In this document: positions 23,048 to 36,614 of the stretch, one piece after another
Position numbering within the stretch: position 1 is the first letter of the stretch
Layout of the letters: every line of letters starts with the position of its first letter
Made by a program: the position numbers and the translations under genes
Notes under the pieces: generated by a model
What the model was told of the DNA's origin: nothing
Seen by the model: the letters and a program-made list of their open reading frames with translations, nothing else
Databases searched by the model: none
Assembly (NCBI GenBank): GCA_973895155.1
Contig: OZ316891.1
Location: 12,276,001 to 12,340,000, forward strand
Direction of reading: 5' to 3'
From: Marsupella aquatica
Lineage: Eukaryota; Marchantiophyta
DNA length: 64,000 bases

Positions 23048-26000
23048 CTAGCCTGAGAAAAAGAATTGAATTCCCCGGCCCACATTTAGTTTCTCTACAT
23101 AGCTGCTCTCTCCACCAGTGGTAAGCGGACCAGCTCCACTGATTAATTCAGTGACATTAGCACCAGTCAAGTCAATAACACCATTGGATCCATTTATTCC
23201 ATTGCGCCTCTTCGTTGAGGACTTCCCCCCCTCCAAATGCCATCCCACTGGAGCTTCCACCGTGTAAGATGTTTTGGACACTTGGCCACCAGCACCATAC
23301 CTGTGTTCCTGAGAGACAGTGTACTGAGCTGTCATGAATGCAGCTTGCTCCCCAGTAGAATTCTTTATCTGCTGCTTGGCAATTCTTAAAGCCTTCAGCA
23401 CCTCACCAGCTTCGCCCGCTGGAAGAGCATCGTCTGACACTCCCCCAACAGGTGCATTTCTATCCTCACGCCCTCCACTACCATCCCAACCAGCATAACC
23501 ACCTTGGCTTGTAGGGGGTTGGCGATCTGGTGGCACATAGCCATTCATGGGAGGAGCTCTGGGTCCAGGCATCCCACTACCATAGGAGTAATAATCAGGC
23601 CTCGAATTGTGAGCCCCATGCGACATGTACTGCATGTCTCGTCGATTACTATAGCTACCTGTCTCAGGATACAGACCTGGCTGCACATATGGAGGTTGTT
23701 GAGGCTCTTCAACTCCATACGTGGGAGGATATCCATAAGGAGGGTGACTGATTCCCCTGTTCCTCGAACCAGGATCTCCGCTTTCCTGCCAACCTCCTGG
23801 CATACCTCTGTGACCATCCTCTCTTTGCCTATAAGAGGAGGCAGCTCTATGTGGCAAATCCTGTTCAGGATGGTCTCTGTGGTACCCATATGACATGCCT
23901 GGGGTTTCTTCATAGTGATTGGCAGGTACTCTTCGAACATCATCTGGCCTCATGCCAGGAATTTCTCGCCAGGGTCCACTTCTGTGCATGTCATCTGTCA
24001 CTCTTTCTGGCATTGGCTTTGATCTGTGGTGGAATTCACGATCAGAGTTACTGTAAGGGATATCAACTCTCGCACCACCTCTACTATTATTTATAACGGG
24101 GTCATAATACATGTCACGTGAGGCCCTCTCCTGGACCTCCCTCACAGGCCAACCTTGCTGTTCCACCTCACCTCCATGGGAGTCTGTGCGAGAAAATCTT
24201 TCCCTACTGTGGTGTCCTGCTTTGCGAGGAGAATGCATACCATTGCTTCCTGCTCTTTCTGTACTCCTTCTATACATAGCATCCTTTGAGACTCTCTTAT
24301 AAGAAGAACCGACTTCTTCTCGGGAATGATGGAGGTAAATCCCATTTGGCAACTCTTCAGCAACCTCTGTTTCAGGATCGAAGAGCAGCTCCTCTTCCGG
24401 GCCACCTCTACTTTCTTCGATGGGACTGTCGTCAAGAATCTCTATTCTTCCACTCGAGCTTTCCTTAAGAGAAATTGTTCTTCGACCGGACACTCCCTGC
24501 TGCGAAGGTAAGAATCCCATAGATTTTGATCTAGAGATGCGTTCAGCATGCACATCCGGATTTCTCTCCCCTTCGCTCTGGGAGCGGGTAATACCTCTCT
24601 TTGCACTGGGACCTGATGTACCCTCTGTAACAACATCCCCGTCTGCAGTGACAAGTGCTGGTGGCTCGCCCTGCACAAACAACCAGAGGTAACTACGATC
24701 AGTACCGTGAGTACTGTATCCAATAAATTAATTAATCGAAAAAACCTGAGTGAAGGTATGAAATATCTGCAAGCATGTTTTACTTAAGTAAAATTTGTAC
24801 TTTTATAGGTCACAAATAGGATCTGGTCTATTAGCACGCACACAAGTTAAATGTACAGCAGATAAACCTGAAACTCATCAAATACGGTAAGAATATGTTT
24901 TCCATAGAGGATATCCGTAATTGAACATGGGTGTTATCTCACATTAGATCCGGCTGTTTGCAGGGTTTCTAGAAGCCTATGAGGGCACTCATCCTACATA
25001 TGATTAGAACACATTGTAGGCATGAAAAAAGAAACTCAGTTGCAGCTATGCACCAGAGATAAATTGCTTCTCACCTCCTTTTGTTCGAGGGTTTGCTGCG
25101 CTTCAAAATTCTCCTCCCATTCTCTTTGTGCAGTTTCCTGCAACTCGTACTGTTCAACCAATTTGGCCACATTCTTGGCTAGTGAAGCATTCCGCTTAAA
25201 GCTACTACGCTTCTCTGCCATAGCTTTCTTTGAAGCTTGATCTTGCTTTGGTTTATCGTTAAAATGCACTGTTTCTGTCTGCTCGCTGTCACCCTCTGAT
25301 GAAACAACTTGCTGACTGTTCGGTGCTCGTCCTGAATCTCCAGAAGATTGCTTCTCTTGGAGTAGGCTTGGAAGTTGGCCCACCCATCCCGTCGGATCTT
25401 TTGATACAGACTCCTGATCTCCTCGCACTTCAGCAAGGGCAGCCATGTCCTCCCCTATTTTGGCCCACATAGATCGTAGCCTCTCCTCAATTACGGCCCT
25501 GATCTCAGAATGAACGCCAAAGAATGAGATCAGTGGAAGCTACAGCCACCTTCTATTTTGAGTTGTAGCGACAACAATAGATTTTCTGCCGAAAAACGTG
25601 CAATCCCAGTAGATCTGGGGGTCATTCTTATTATAAATGAACTTGTTCATGTTAGGTTCTTTTTGAAATAATTAAGACCCACTCTCCAAAAGGGACACAA
25701 TCCTGCAGGCACTTACACAAACACCGGCACTACTGACAGGAATACCACGATCACTGCACATGTAGCTGGCACAACAAGGAACATTCGGTTCGTCTGCAGG
25801 TCTTCATTTGACATTCCGACTCGATTTCATTGTCCAAAGCCCAGCTACTGAGATTATGGGCTTCCGCGTCCGTCTGTCAAGATAATTTGCTTGATGATCG
25901 TTTGTTCGTGCGACTTGAAACCCTCATGTGCCCAAGATGGGTCTTATAGCTCAAAGCTCTATCTGATCTTTGACGGTCAAGTCAACCATCGAAATTAGGA

Positions 26001-29000
26001 ATCCTGACCAGGAAAGAGTTAAGAAGGCGACCTTCTCTCGTCATCCTGTTCCGCGGAAGTTGAAGATACAAATCAGGACAACTTGTGTATTCTTCTCCAG
26101 CTCAATATTAGAAAGACGATACGGATTCTTCAATCTACGATCGGTAGATTGAAATTCTGACTATCGACCTCAGATTACGAGAAAGCCCATCTACATTTAC
26201 AATTTGCTCTCTACAGATGAGTTGAGCACACATCCAGTCAGATAACTAGGAAGTCATTCACATGTGGCTTTGCTTTCTTCCAAAGATTTGGCTTGGGACC
26301 CCTAATCTTCTGAATTTTTAAGAAGATTGTAGATTAATACATTTGTTCGTCTTCAAAGTCGTGTGGTACTCTCCTCTCTTGCTAATTCCTCCACATCGTA
26401 TGTCGGCCACAACGGTTCTGTTTCCTTATCTAGCTTAGAATTCAAACAGACGACACATGCTCGTTTATTGACGGTCCAGTAGGTTCGGATTCTGTTATCG
26501 CTCCAAGAGTTGAATAAAGAGCACTGACTCAATCAGATAAATCAGAAATCATCTAAACGAATCGTCGCAATTCAGAGAAGATTTGTTCGTCCTCAGGGTT
26601 GATTTGACGGTCCCTACCACTCATCTTGTGACTAATACTTCCGTCGATCGCAATACTCACAACATCACCAGTCAACTGCCATCTGCCGTGGCCTCCACCC
26701 CTTTTTAGATTTCAATTGCGGGCAAACCAATTTGAATATACTGTTCACTTCACGGCTGACTTCTGACCAGAATGCACACGGATCCACAAAGAAGCAAGCA
26801 AAGCTATTTACACTCCCATTACGGCCCTGTCAATTTCCCTTGCAAACGACTTAAAAAATGAAGATCCTGGAGGTTTCATGTTCCTCTCAAACGTACCCCT
26901 TGTCTTGCTTCTGCTTGGCGGGGCTGAGCGCTCTCTCCGGGCTCGATCCAGAGCTCGATTCTTGAGCCACCTTTGAAGCACTCTTCTTTTCTCCTCCATT
27001 TACACCGACTCCTTGAACAGAAGCGGAAGGATACGTAGAGACAGAACGGTCCCTCCATAAACCCTCTCCACTCACATCTCCATCTACCGTTGCAGCACTA
27101 TCCTCATTAGCATGCTCAAGAACTCCTGGCTCCTTCTTTTCCTTCAAAGGAATATTTGTTGACAGAGGGATCTCACCAGAGACTACCGTTTTCGGTGGAG
27201 AAAAATCAGCCTTTGACCCTACATCATCTCTTTGGATAGTTTTTATGGTGTCCTTTGGTACAGTGACGGCCACCTTTTGTGAGCTAGAGGCAGGAGTTGG
27301 ACTCCCTTGTGGAACAGCTTGCTTCAGCTTTGTCAAAGCATCCTGCAGAGCACCTTCAGCAGATTTTCTGAGCTCTATTTCAGCCAATAATCTGCTTTCA
27401 AGCTCCACAACCTGCAGGACAGGAAAGAAGATTATCAATCCTGAAACGTATCAGCCTGCAATCCCGCAGCGAATCCTCGAACCAGGACAAAGTCACTACA
27501 CAAGAAACGAATTGACGGCAGGAACAAAGCCCATCCCGTGCTTGTGATATGACTAAATTTGGCAACCCGCAGAAATGTACAGTTTGTGTATCCATATGAC
27601 CCGAAAACAGGTTTAAGGTTTCCGATCCACCTCACATCTGACAATCAAACCGGCGAATGCGAGGCGAGTCTAAGCAGGTCCTCCCTTTGTGTCAACCCAA
27701 TCAATATTCAAGAATGACATACCTTCTTTGACAAGCTCTCCAATTTCAGCTTCACAGTTTTGGAGGCAGAGCGCTCTGCCTGCAGTCGTGCTCGAAGGAA
27801 CTCAATAGTCATGGAAGCTGACTCCTCACCCACAGGTCCTTTCCTGCAAGTCCGACGAAATCCGACTAAATCCGACTAAATCCGACGAACATCAATGATG
27901 GCTGGTATAAACACATCCAATACAATACTGCTTACTTGCAATGAAACTTTTCTCAAAAGTGCTTAATAGAACGACCATCACAACCACTCTTTGCAAACAA
28001 GCTTGGAAACAGTCCCAAGGACGAATTCATAAACTTTGCTCGTGATTCATTCGAGACACAGGAGCTGAAAAACACAATGATGTCGACAATCTGTTAGAAC
28101 TTTAACAATCTCATCAGATACAGGTCTCCACAATGTACCTGCCATTCAGTGCTGGGGAGCCTGGATTGTTGAGCAGGGCCTCCTCTCTATTCTGAATTTT
28201 CGCAGCGGTGACATGTCTTACCAGCTCCTTCTCACGATACTTTTTGTCTAAGTCCACTGGTCGAAACACTACCTCCTCCGGAAGGTCTACATGGGTTGGT
28301 ATAACTGGCACTGGCTTCTCTGGGTTCTTTAGCACTCCATTAGTTCCGATCCCTGAGACTGGTATAACTGGTACTGGCTTCTCTGGGTTCTTTAGCACTC
28401 CATTAGTTCCGTTCCCTGAGGCAACGTCTCGTCTATCAGGGGCGATCTTCAGCGGCTCCTCTTGCCTACGTGGTCGAACAATTTTTCCTTCATGGTTTCC
28501 TTCATGGCTCTCAGAAGGATTCTCGGGAAATAGCTCTGTTCTTACAGTGGTGTTTGTAGTTTCCACCGGTTTAGCTGAACTCGGAGATCCTTCCTTTCCG
28601 GGGTTAAGCTCGCTATCAACAGGTATATTTCCGGATTCTCCGGGCAGGGCAAGATTCACTCCCCGTTGTACTTGTTGGGCACTATCACTCACCTTCTCCA
28701 CTGAAAGGGAATTCATCACTTGTGCTCTAAGCTGGGCTTGGCTCGGTCTCTTTACCAATTGAGGTTGCTTCACCTCAGGTGGTTGAGCAGAGGAACCGGG
28801 TGGGCTTTTGGTTAATTCTTCTGCTGACTGGGCGGCGGAGCCCGCCACCTCGTGGGAGCCACTGAGCTCCTTCATGGACGTCGATCTCCACCTTAAAGGA
28901 GTCAACTTGGGAGGATTCACTCCAACTGATTTGACCGGAGATTCCTTCTCTTGAGCCTCGTCCTGCTGCTCTGCCTTCATAGAATCCTCAATCCCATTCA

Positions 29001-29059
29001 GAGCACATTGCTGCAGCTCCTCCTCCTGCTCCTTAGTAAAGAGCTCACTGGGAGACCGC
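23048..29059 (-). CDS. Large coiled-coil protein, five exons found, 5' end missing
   Basis: Exons on the minus strand are 29059-28139, 27843-27723, 27411-26897, 25498-25075 and 24670-23048. All four introns are GT-AG and reading phases match at every junction, giving about 1200 residues up to a stop at 23048-23050. Coding begins with a polar, proline-rich region. Next comes a predicted coiled coil in the second and third exons (MTIEFLRARLQAERSASKT, then VVELESRLLAEIELRKSAEG). The fourth exon ends with a charged block (KNVAKLVEQYELQETAQREW). The last exon is long, low-complexity and rich in Pro, Tyr, Arg and Ser, and has EVLKALRIAKQQI near the C-terminus. From memory, similar blocks (an ER-S-SRTA coiled coil, an A-REWEE-F motif and a VLxALxxAK motif) occur together in uncharacterised plant coiled-coil proteins. 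That family assignment is from recognition only. No enzymatic domain, signal peptide or membrane segment is visible. The first exon must end in phase 2 and was not located. Confidence 0.75.
27851..27888 (-). repeat. 10-bp (AAATCCGACT-like) minisatellite in an intron
   Basis: TCCGACGAAA/TCCGACTAAA occurs four times in the intron between exons 28139-29059 and 27723-27843, a few bases upstream of the acceptor. Confidence 0.8.
28308..28433 (-). repeat. In-frame 63-bp tandem duplication in the coiled-coil gene
   Basis: Within the 28139-29059 exon, the 21-residue segment containing GTNGVLKNPEKPVPVIP occurs twice in tandem with almost no nucleotide divergence. It is a recent in-frame expansion in a proline-rich, probably disordered region. 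Confidence 0.9.
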
Positions 29060-30939
29060 CTGCAAGATTTGTATCTTCCTGGGAAACACACACGCAAACC
29101 CCTCCCTTGTTAAAACTTCTTCCAAAAGCAGGAATGTTCTCCGAATGGTTCATTCCAATATGTGATACATTCAAGAAACACATTTTGAGGCTCACATTGT
29201 GACGACAAGATCTGAATGGGAAGTGCAAAGGAAGAAAACCAGCGGGGCTCGCTTGCGATTCCAATGCCATGAGGTCCCCAAGTTTCTGTACGCCAGTCAT
29301 CGGACAAGGGGAATACCTCTTTGACTTGTCCTAAATGTACTTTCTGAACTGATGTGTCGTTCGCTAGTCTTTGACATACAGACACCAAAAAGTCTGTGAA
29401 ATCTGGTCTAGTTCGGGGCCTCCTTATGCCGTACTTAATGCTAAATCGAAAAGCCTACATTCACCCCAAACCGGGAGAGGTAGATGCAAGATAAAGGCCA
29501 CTTTCCTGAAACTTGCTGTGATGAATTGCACTGAAAGTGATAGGATTAAAGCAAACCGCCTGAGTTGTACTAGACAGCTTCTCTAGAAGAAACAGGGCTA
29601 GATAGGCTCTGGGGAGAAACCTAGCCTTTCCAGCAAAATCGTGCAATTGAATACACTATAACGTCCCAGAGAGAATCCACGCCCCAAGGTGCAGAGTCAA
29701 GAGTACAGTAACCGCCTAACGACTAGAGCGATCGGCTATGCTCACGAACGATCGACAATCGAATGTTCTACTGATGATCTAAACTGCGAGCTTTGCCATC
29801 TGTCCCCACCCTGCTCTTGGGAGGCTTGCCGGCCCATCCCACTCACGTCATGTTCCCAATTCCACCACCAGAAATTGCCTCTTCCCGGAGCCTCGCATAT
29901 CATCTACACGAGGAATTGAAGGAACTCTATTTGGGTGTGAAGCGTACACGCGGATGAAGTCACGACAGGTCTGCCAGTCAAAAGACCAGGGACCTTCCGA
30001 AATCCATCTGGTATGACATTCTCATACTCTCGTGGACGGTGCGGTTGTTGGTCCGTTGAGAATGATCCTACCCCGCTGTTAATTTTCCTTGCCTCACTAA
30101 GTGATCTGTCCTAACTTGGTAAAGCAACTGTACATGTGCCACTGTGCCACTCGTGAGGTATGATCAAAGCAATTACTTCCGAGCAATCAACGCATCCCCT
30201 TCCAATCGTCTGACGATAACCGATGCAAGTTCCTGCCGGGTATGCTTGTCAACTAGGCGGAAAAAGCCGAAGACATTTTGAGACTCCTAATTCAAGGAGA
30301 AGGGATGAGGCAGTCCCTCTCATGGTAGCTAGATGTGCCGCAAAGCCCCAACAGATGCCTTCTGCCTTCACCTACAAAATCGAGAACCCTGCAACGCCAT
30401 TGTTCATTGACACCCCCTGGCGGGCTGCCTCTCAGTTCCATCCCTGAACCATACCCCTGGCCTACATTTGTCTGGGCTTGTATATCAGCATCTACATTGT
30501 GCTCCCATGTGCTCTCCAACGGATATTGCAAGACCGCCTGTGCGTCTTATGGCCACTAAAATTTCGTTTGTGACAGGTTTATGCAAGGGTGGATGGGTCT
30601 AACTACAACATTATGCAGACCGGGTGGTGGGTAAGTGGCAAAATTGAAGGGCTACTTCCTGACTTGATGACAAGCATGGACACATTCCACAAGGTCACCA
30701 GCAAAGCAGCCCAGCAATCCATTCATACCTGGCATTGAGATGGCTACCGGAGTCCTCGGGTCAATAGAAGTAATCGAACGCATTTTGGGAAGCTCTCACA
30801 AACATTTGATCGCAGGATCAAAGTTTTCGTCCCTGCGCATTGCGCTGCCTGTCCGGCCTTGGATTGGAAAATGTCTAATACTCACGCGCTCAACCCAGCA
30901 GGGGGTGATAATGTGAAAGGTTAAAAAAATCGGAGAATG
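29060..30939. other. Upstream of known coiled-coil exons; 5' exon not resolved
   Basis: Minus-strand frames at 29110-29388 and 28998-29300 are candidates for upstream coding or UTR sequence, but neither gives a clear donor in the required phase. No other gene is evident. Confidence 0.35.
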
Positions 30940-32400
30940 AAATCACTCTATCTCCCTCTCTCCCTGCTGGTCTTCACTACATGTGTCTCGACTGCAACGC
31001 CCCACACCTCGCAACTCAGAGCTTCCCACCCTCCTCTGTGCTTTCCTGACAGATATGTTCTGGAATGTCATTGAGCTACTCCGACCTCGAGCAGAAACAA
31101 TCTCACAGGTGGCACCCACCCACATTCTGTTACTCCTCCCTTCCCTTCATAGAATCGTGAACATTCAGGAGATCGAAATCCACATTTCCTTTTACCCATT
31201 CGAAAACTCGCGAACGACTACTCTACTACCCCTCCCTCATTCCCCCTTCGTCCAACGAAAAGAGCAACAAGAACGGAAAAATCCTCACGCATTCCCCAAT
31301 CCCATCATCCCCCTACCCAACCTCCAGTGCACTTCTGACTGCTACTTCTTTGCTCTCCCCTCCCTCTCTCCGACAGAAATGTGATTTCGGTGGTGGTGGC
31401 CAGAATGAGCCCACACTAGAGCACTCAGACAGGCCACTCCAGACCCCCTTCAGAATCTGTCTCTCACTCAGCCTGCCCCTCACCACTCATGGATCCCACC
31501 ATCTGGACACTGCCAAATGCCAGCGAAGAGGAAACCAAAAGTAAAAACTCTCCCCCACATAACCAAACCACCCGCATTATTACACCCCTACTCCTGTTCC
31601 CCCTCCTGCTGGACGAACGACCCCCAGACCTCCTCTGTGGATCATAACAGCAGAAGAAGACGCACGGGAAACACCACCAGTCATCAGCATTACCGTAATA
31701 CTGTACAACAACACCGCACTATAGACCGTATAATGCCTCGTGACCGCCTGCCCCATTTTCTCCCGCTATCTCTCTTCTTCCTTCCTTGCTTCTCTGATAA
31801 ATGGATTCATTATAAGCGCTACATCACTCTCTGAACTCTGAACTCTGAACTCTACATTACCTGTTGTAAGTATACCCCGTATTTAACTCCGCACTGCTGC
31901 GCACACAGCAAAACTTTGGCGAGACGCATCGTCCTTCCGTCCCCTGCCGTCGCAGATCAAACAGAGCAGTACACACGGAGCAGAGGAGGCAGACGAGATG
32001 CCAGACTGGGCCAAAAAGTAGCCAAAAAGTAGCCACCAATCTGTATTGTTCGTTCCATCCTTCGTTCCGCCTGTCTGTCAGCCATCAGTCACCTTTGTCG
32101 GTCCGCCACCTCCTCCTCCTCCTCCTCCTCCTCCACTCCTCCCGCAGGGGCTGGGCTTGCTTGACTGCCCCAATTCGCTCCACCCACGATCACTCGTCCT
32201 CTGTTTTCATGCAGACTGTCCAAACTCCAAACCTTGGTTATGGCATGGCTCTGTTCCTCTGCTCCGCCTCCGCATTTGTCGAGCCCATCACCAAATCATG
32301 TCTCTCTCCAGACTATTTCGTGACCCCCCTTCCCTCCTCCCCCGCCCCTGCTAACCACGACATGAAATGAAATGTATATCTATACGACTACAACAACGTT
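30940..32400 (-). promoter_or_regulatory. Pyrimidine-rich tract, possible 5' UTR/promoter zone of the minus-strand gene
   Basis: On the plus strand the region is strongly C/T-rich; on the minus strand it is therefore purine-rich. It includes a CCT microsatellite (32107-32134) and a TGAACTCTG triple repeat (31827-31853). It lies 2-3 kb upstream of the first identified exon of the coiled-coil gene. Its regulatory role is inferred only from position and composition. Confidence 0.3.
32107..32134 (+). repeat. (CCT)n microsatellite
   Basis: About nine uninterrupted CCT/CTC triplets. The associated plus-strand frame (32046-32354) encodes a proline run that is a product of the repeat. Confidence 0.9.
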
Positions 32401-34143
32401 CACTTCCTGTGGAGTGACTAGTACCAAACTTCTACCCATACAATAGTGGTGCTCGCTCGGCGAAGCCTTTGCTGCTGTTGTCTCGACTCTCGCCGTTCCG
32501 TGCACCGGCGAGTTTTGTCAGGAAAAATTGCCGCTAAAGCCCCGGCCAAATTGGCCGAACTATCGACGCCTGTACAGCAGAGTGGACGTCGAAACACGTC
32601 ACCAGTTTTGGAGTCGCCCTAATCGCAGAGTAGGCTAGTGAGCACTCATTGTGTTTGGACTGTACGCCAAATTCCCCAAATCTAACATTGATTAGCTCTA
32701 ATAAACCAAAGCTATTCATCGGCCCCAGTTCTGACAGCTCATTGGTAGCGGCCTCTGAAATATTCCGGGCTACGATGAGCTCTAACGGCTAGCCTCTGCG
32801 ACGGTGCAGTCAATGTTTTCAGGGAAGTTTTCCTTTCGTTACAATAATTCTGAGGAAATTAATCACAAATGTTATTCAAGCCGTTGGTAATTTACATCCA
32901 CGGCTCATATAATTTCTCGGTAGATCTATTAACAGAGAGAAATCTCCTGTGCAGGTTTAAGTGGTCGGCCAATTGATTGAGGGGAGCACGGTGGGTCAGA
33001 TAAAGGCAAAACAGCCGTCCGTCATTGATGGGGGGAAAATTCTAACCCTAAGCTATGCTGACCCAGCACGGTGACTTTTGCAGACTCTATTCCTCCTTGA
33101 GTGGGGTGCCGTTCGGTGGGCCCCACCGGTTATTGGTCAGAATCCTCAGTCCATCTTTCCGAAACCTTTCTGGTCGCTGGTTGTGTCTTTGTTACGTTGA
33201 TTGCCTTTTCCTTCTGTCCTTCGAGAATGGGAGTAATGTTAGATCCCCGATGGTTGGCTTGTTGGTACGATCGAGGTACGTAAACTATCTGAGTGAATTA
33301 CGGTAATTAATCCGATAAGCTGACCATATGATTAGGCAAGAATGATGCCGTTGTAGTTACTGTACCGTAATACGTCCATTTGCTTCCGCGGTTCCTTGTG
33401 TAAACTTATTTACTGTGTCACTGTTGTCAGTTCAACAATTTAGTTTTTTGTCTCTTACTATTGTGATAATCGTGCTTCGTGCGTAACATTACGGTAGTCA
33501 ATTCATTAAATTTCGCCACACGATTTGCCACGATGAAAATGGATACAATAGGGGCTCTCAAACCTCAAAACTTGACCTACCTCAAACTTGACCGACTTTA
33601 AGTACTAAGTTAAGATTTGGACTACCAGCAGTAAAGTATGATCACATGTCATGACAATAATTCAATGTAGAGCTAGTGAAAAAACAATTATACAAGCATG
33701 TGCAAAAAGTTTGATCCATTCTTTAAAAGGCCATACCCCAGTATGATGAAGCTTTGGACACCCTAATGGATTAGGCCCTGAACTATTGCCTACTGGATAC
33801 GAAATCAATGAGAATTTGAGATGGACTACAATTTTTGACAAATAATTGAACTGGCCGATTGTGATAGGGACGGATCATTTTACCTTCAACTCCAATAGGA
33901 CCTTTCTTTTGAATATAATGGTACACTTTTGGATTTCACAAGTTTCAGGATCTATCTACTTCCCCAATCATACAAGGAGGCTGCCAGGAACTGAGTTCCA
34001 TAAAGTCATGAGACAACAAATAGGTAGTGCAAATTGCCTCACCAAGACAATTAATCCAGGACAGCCCCTAAAACTCCAAAAGACCTCTCAGGTTCTGTAG
34101 TGGCATATGCATCCCTGTAGGAGGTATTGTATGACGCAAGCGT
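32401..34143. other. Intergenic region, no supported gene
   Basis: Frames at 33055-33306 and 33846-34100 lack domains. Nothing further recognised. Confidence 0.4.
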
Positions 34144-34303
34144 GCCCAAGCCTTGCCCAAGCCTTGACTGTAGACTAACCAAGATTAGTTTCAAACTCTA
34201 TTCATGAAATAGCAAAGGCCACTAACCATGCGCCCAACCCTTGACTGTAGACTAGACTAAATTAGTTCTTGATTCATGAAATAACAAAGGCCACTAACCA
34301 TGC
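34144..34303 (+). repeat. ~80-bp tandem duplication
   Basis: Both copies contain CCTTGACTGTAGACTA...ATTAGTT...ATTCATGAAAT and GCAAAGGCCACTAACCATG or a close variant. The second starts near 34231. Confidence 0.8.
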
Positions 34304-36274
34304 TCACGTACATGGAATATAGTCAGCCATCATAAAGTTTTGAGAACTTTTTGGACTTTGTCTCTGAAGTGCATCTACTCAACTCATCTATACTATAATT
34401 TGCAATCAAAATCTATTGTATGTGACCTACTTCACCGAGTGAAGCAGGAGGCCATAATTTATCTGGTAACAACAACTCTTGATATTAGACTAGGCAGATG
34501 AGTCGGGATACACAAGGGAGTCTGAGTATTGGGAGCCCTGTCTGTGCATATGTAGGGGTCTTTGGGCTAGTAGGAGTGCGGGCATTTGTGCTAGTTGTAG
34601 CAAGTGGTGGAAAGTCTTAGGCAACTTCACCAACAACTATATTTGGCTTCATACTTAGGCTGGATTCACTATTCCATTCATTTGCTTGGCGGACTGAACT
34701 CCCAAAAGGACAGATTTGAACAATCAAGTTAGTGTATCTTGTGACCCACTCCCCAATAATACAATATGTAACGTCACCATGCCTAGCTTTTGAGACTTCC
34801 GAGTACTTACATGCTGAGAAGAAATGTGCGGGCCAGCTTGGATGTTCGTCATCCAAGGAGTGCTCTTCGTGATCTGATAGTGTTAAAGTTGATTTTTGTG
34901 TGGACAATGTAGGTTATTAATTTTAAACGAATAGGAGGCCTATTCTTGCGAGCCATTTCGTGACATGAGAGGCCATAATTTGTTCGATCAAGAAAATCTT
35001 CAACGGCATGTTCATTGTGCTAGGTCCAAATGCTATCACAATAATTAGCTCTTGCCATGGGCCAGATGTGACTTGGTCTTTTGTGCGCCTCGGCTGTTAG
35101 CCCAGTTGTGGGTCCGCTCGTTTCTTATTTGCTGTTAACTGGTGAGTAAAAAGTACATAAATATAACAACATTTTGTACACTGCCAAGAACAAAAAGTGT
35201 CTAGACAAGATTCCAAAGGCCAGAGATCCAATAAAAAGGAGAGTACAAAGTGAAACACCATGAAGACCAAACAGCCAAAAAGCCACGTCCCCCTAGTCAA
35301 ACAGTCATAGTTGTACATGAATATCTCTATCTCGAAAGACTTAGAGAGTAGGGAAACTAAAACCTGGATGGACCTCCACTTTGTCTATGAAGCCCAGATG
35401 GACTGGCAAAGCTTGGATAGACTTAAACTGACTCAGATAACATTCTTTACACTTTTGACTAAAATGTGACTTGTAAACCATCTCCTTACAGTTTGCAGCC
35501 GGTTTCCATTACATTACCAAACCAATTTCCTTGGTAACTTGACAACTTGACCACCTTCAACTGAAAGACATCAAGACGTCATACCAGTAGTCAGGTTTGC
35601 CATGACATCTTGCCTACTTTTTTTCTGCAAGGCAGTCAAAGTTGTCACCTGGAATCCATGACCAGTTCTTTTTTGGGGTGTAAAAGCAACAATTGCTTTA
35701 CGCAGTCCATGGGGATGGGCAGGGACAATGTCTTGGTCCATCCAGGATTTTGTTTCTACAATAAGTCAATTCCAAAGAATTAGATTAATCGGCCAAAATC
35801 CCAGATAATTGGAGCTGGAAGCATGTCAACATAAAACTACTCTGTCCATTCACTCTAGGTTGCAAAGAATGAACTACTCCATCAAAGGTCCCTCCAGACT
35901 ACCACAGAAATTACTGAACCAACTTTGAAAGCAAAATATATGTAAAGCTACCATATTTAACGTTGGGCATCAGGCAGTATAGTAACTTCATCGTCATGGG
36001 GACATAAACATAGTGTTCGAGTACTTCACTAATTCAAAGTCTTTATTTCCTCTTCCAAACAGCTTTTGAACTTGAAAATGACAAATTCTTTGTGCAGCAT
36101 AGCATTGGACTCTACTTTTTTCCCCTTTTTCCTTAGTTTCATTATGCCCTACTTGAAATAATTGGGAGTAGGCACGACTGGCCCTGAATGCTTGAGCTTT
36201 GCTCAGGAATTGATGGCGAGTTCCCAATTGTAGATGTGCTCCTAGAATCACAGTCTATAGATTTCACTCTAAAG
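34304..36274. other. Intergenic region, no supported gene
   Basis: Only short frames without recognisable products; AT-rich. Confidence 0.4.
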
Positions 36275-36614
36275 GTAGGCCCTTATTCTAGCTTTTCATT
36301 AGGCTATATTAGATAGATATTCTTATGTATGCCATTATTGTATATATATGTCACACTGCACAAAGACAGAAAACGTCAAACCGGGAGCATGATCCCAAAG
36401 GCAAAGAACCCAATGAAGGGGAGAAAAAGAGGAGAAAGGGCCCCAAGAAAAACAAGGCCCTTATTGTAGCTTTTCAGTGGGCTTTATGAAATAGATATCA
36501 TATGTAGGCCCTTGTTATAGCTCTTCATTGGGCTTTATTAAATAGATATCATATATAAGCTCTCAATATAGTTTATCATTGGCCTTTATTATTGTATAGA
36601 TATAGATAGATAGA
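36275..36614 (+). repeat. Degenerate ~50-60-bp repeats, four copies, split by unrelated sequence
   Basis: AGGCCCTTATT(C/G)TAGCTTTTCA...TTAGATAGATAT recurs at about 36277, 36454, 36508 and 36558. Copies 2-4 are contiguous; copy 1 is separated by ~110 bp. The block ends in an ATAGATAGATAG run. Confidence 0.75.

Noticed and set aside
23504-23943. 129-132-codon frames inside the last exon of the coiled-coil gene
   Set aside because: They are antisense or out-of-frame shadows of the long 23048-24670 exon.
30983-31384. 133-codon plus-strand frame
   Set aside because: It lies in the pyrimidine-rich tract, whose composition disfavours stop codons on that strand; no domain was recognised.
32046-32370. 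Proline- and leucine-rich plus-strand frames
   Set aside because: Produced by the CCT microsatellite read in different frames.
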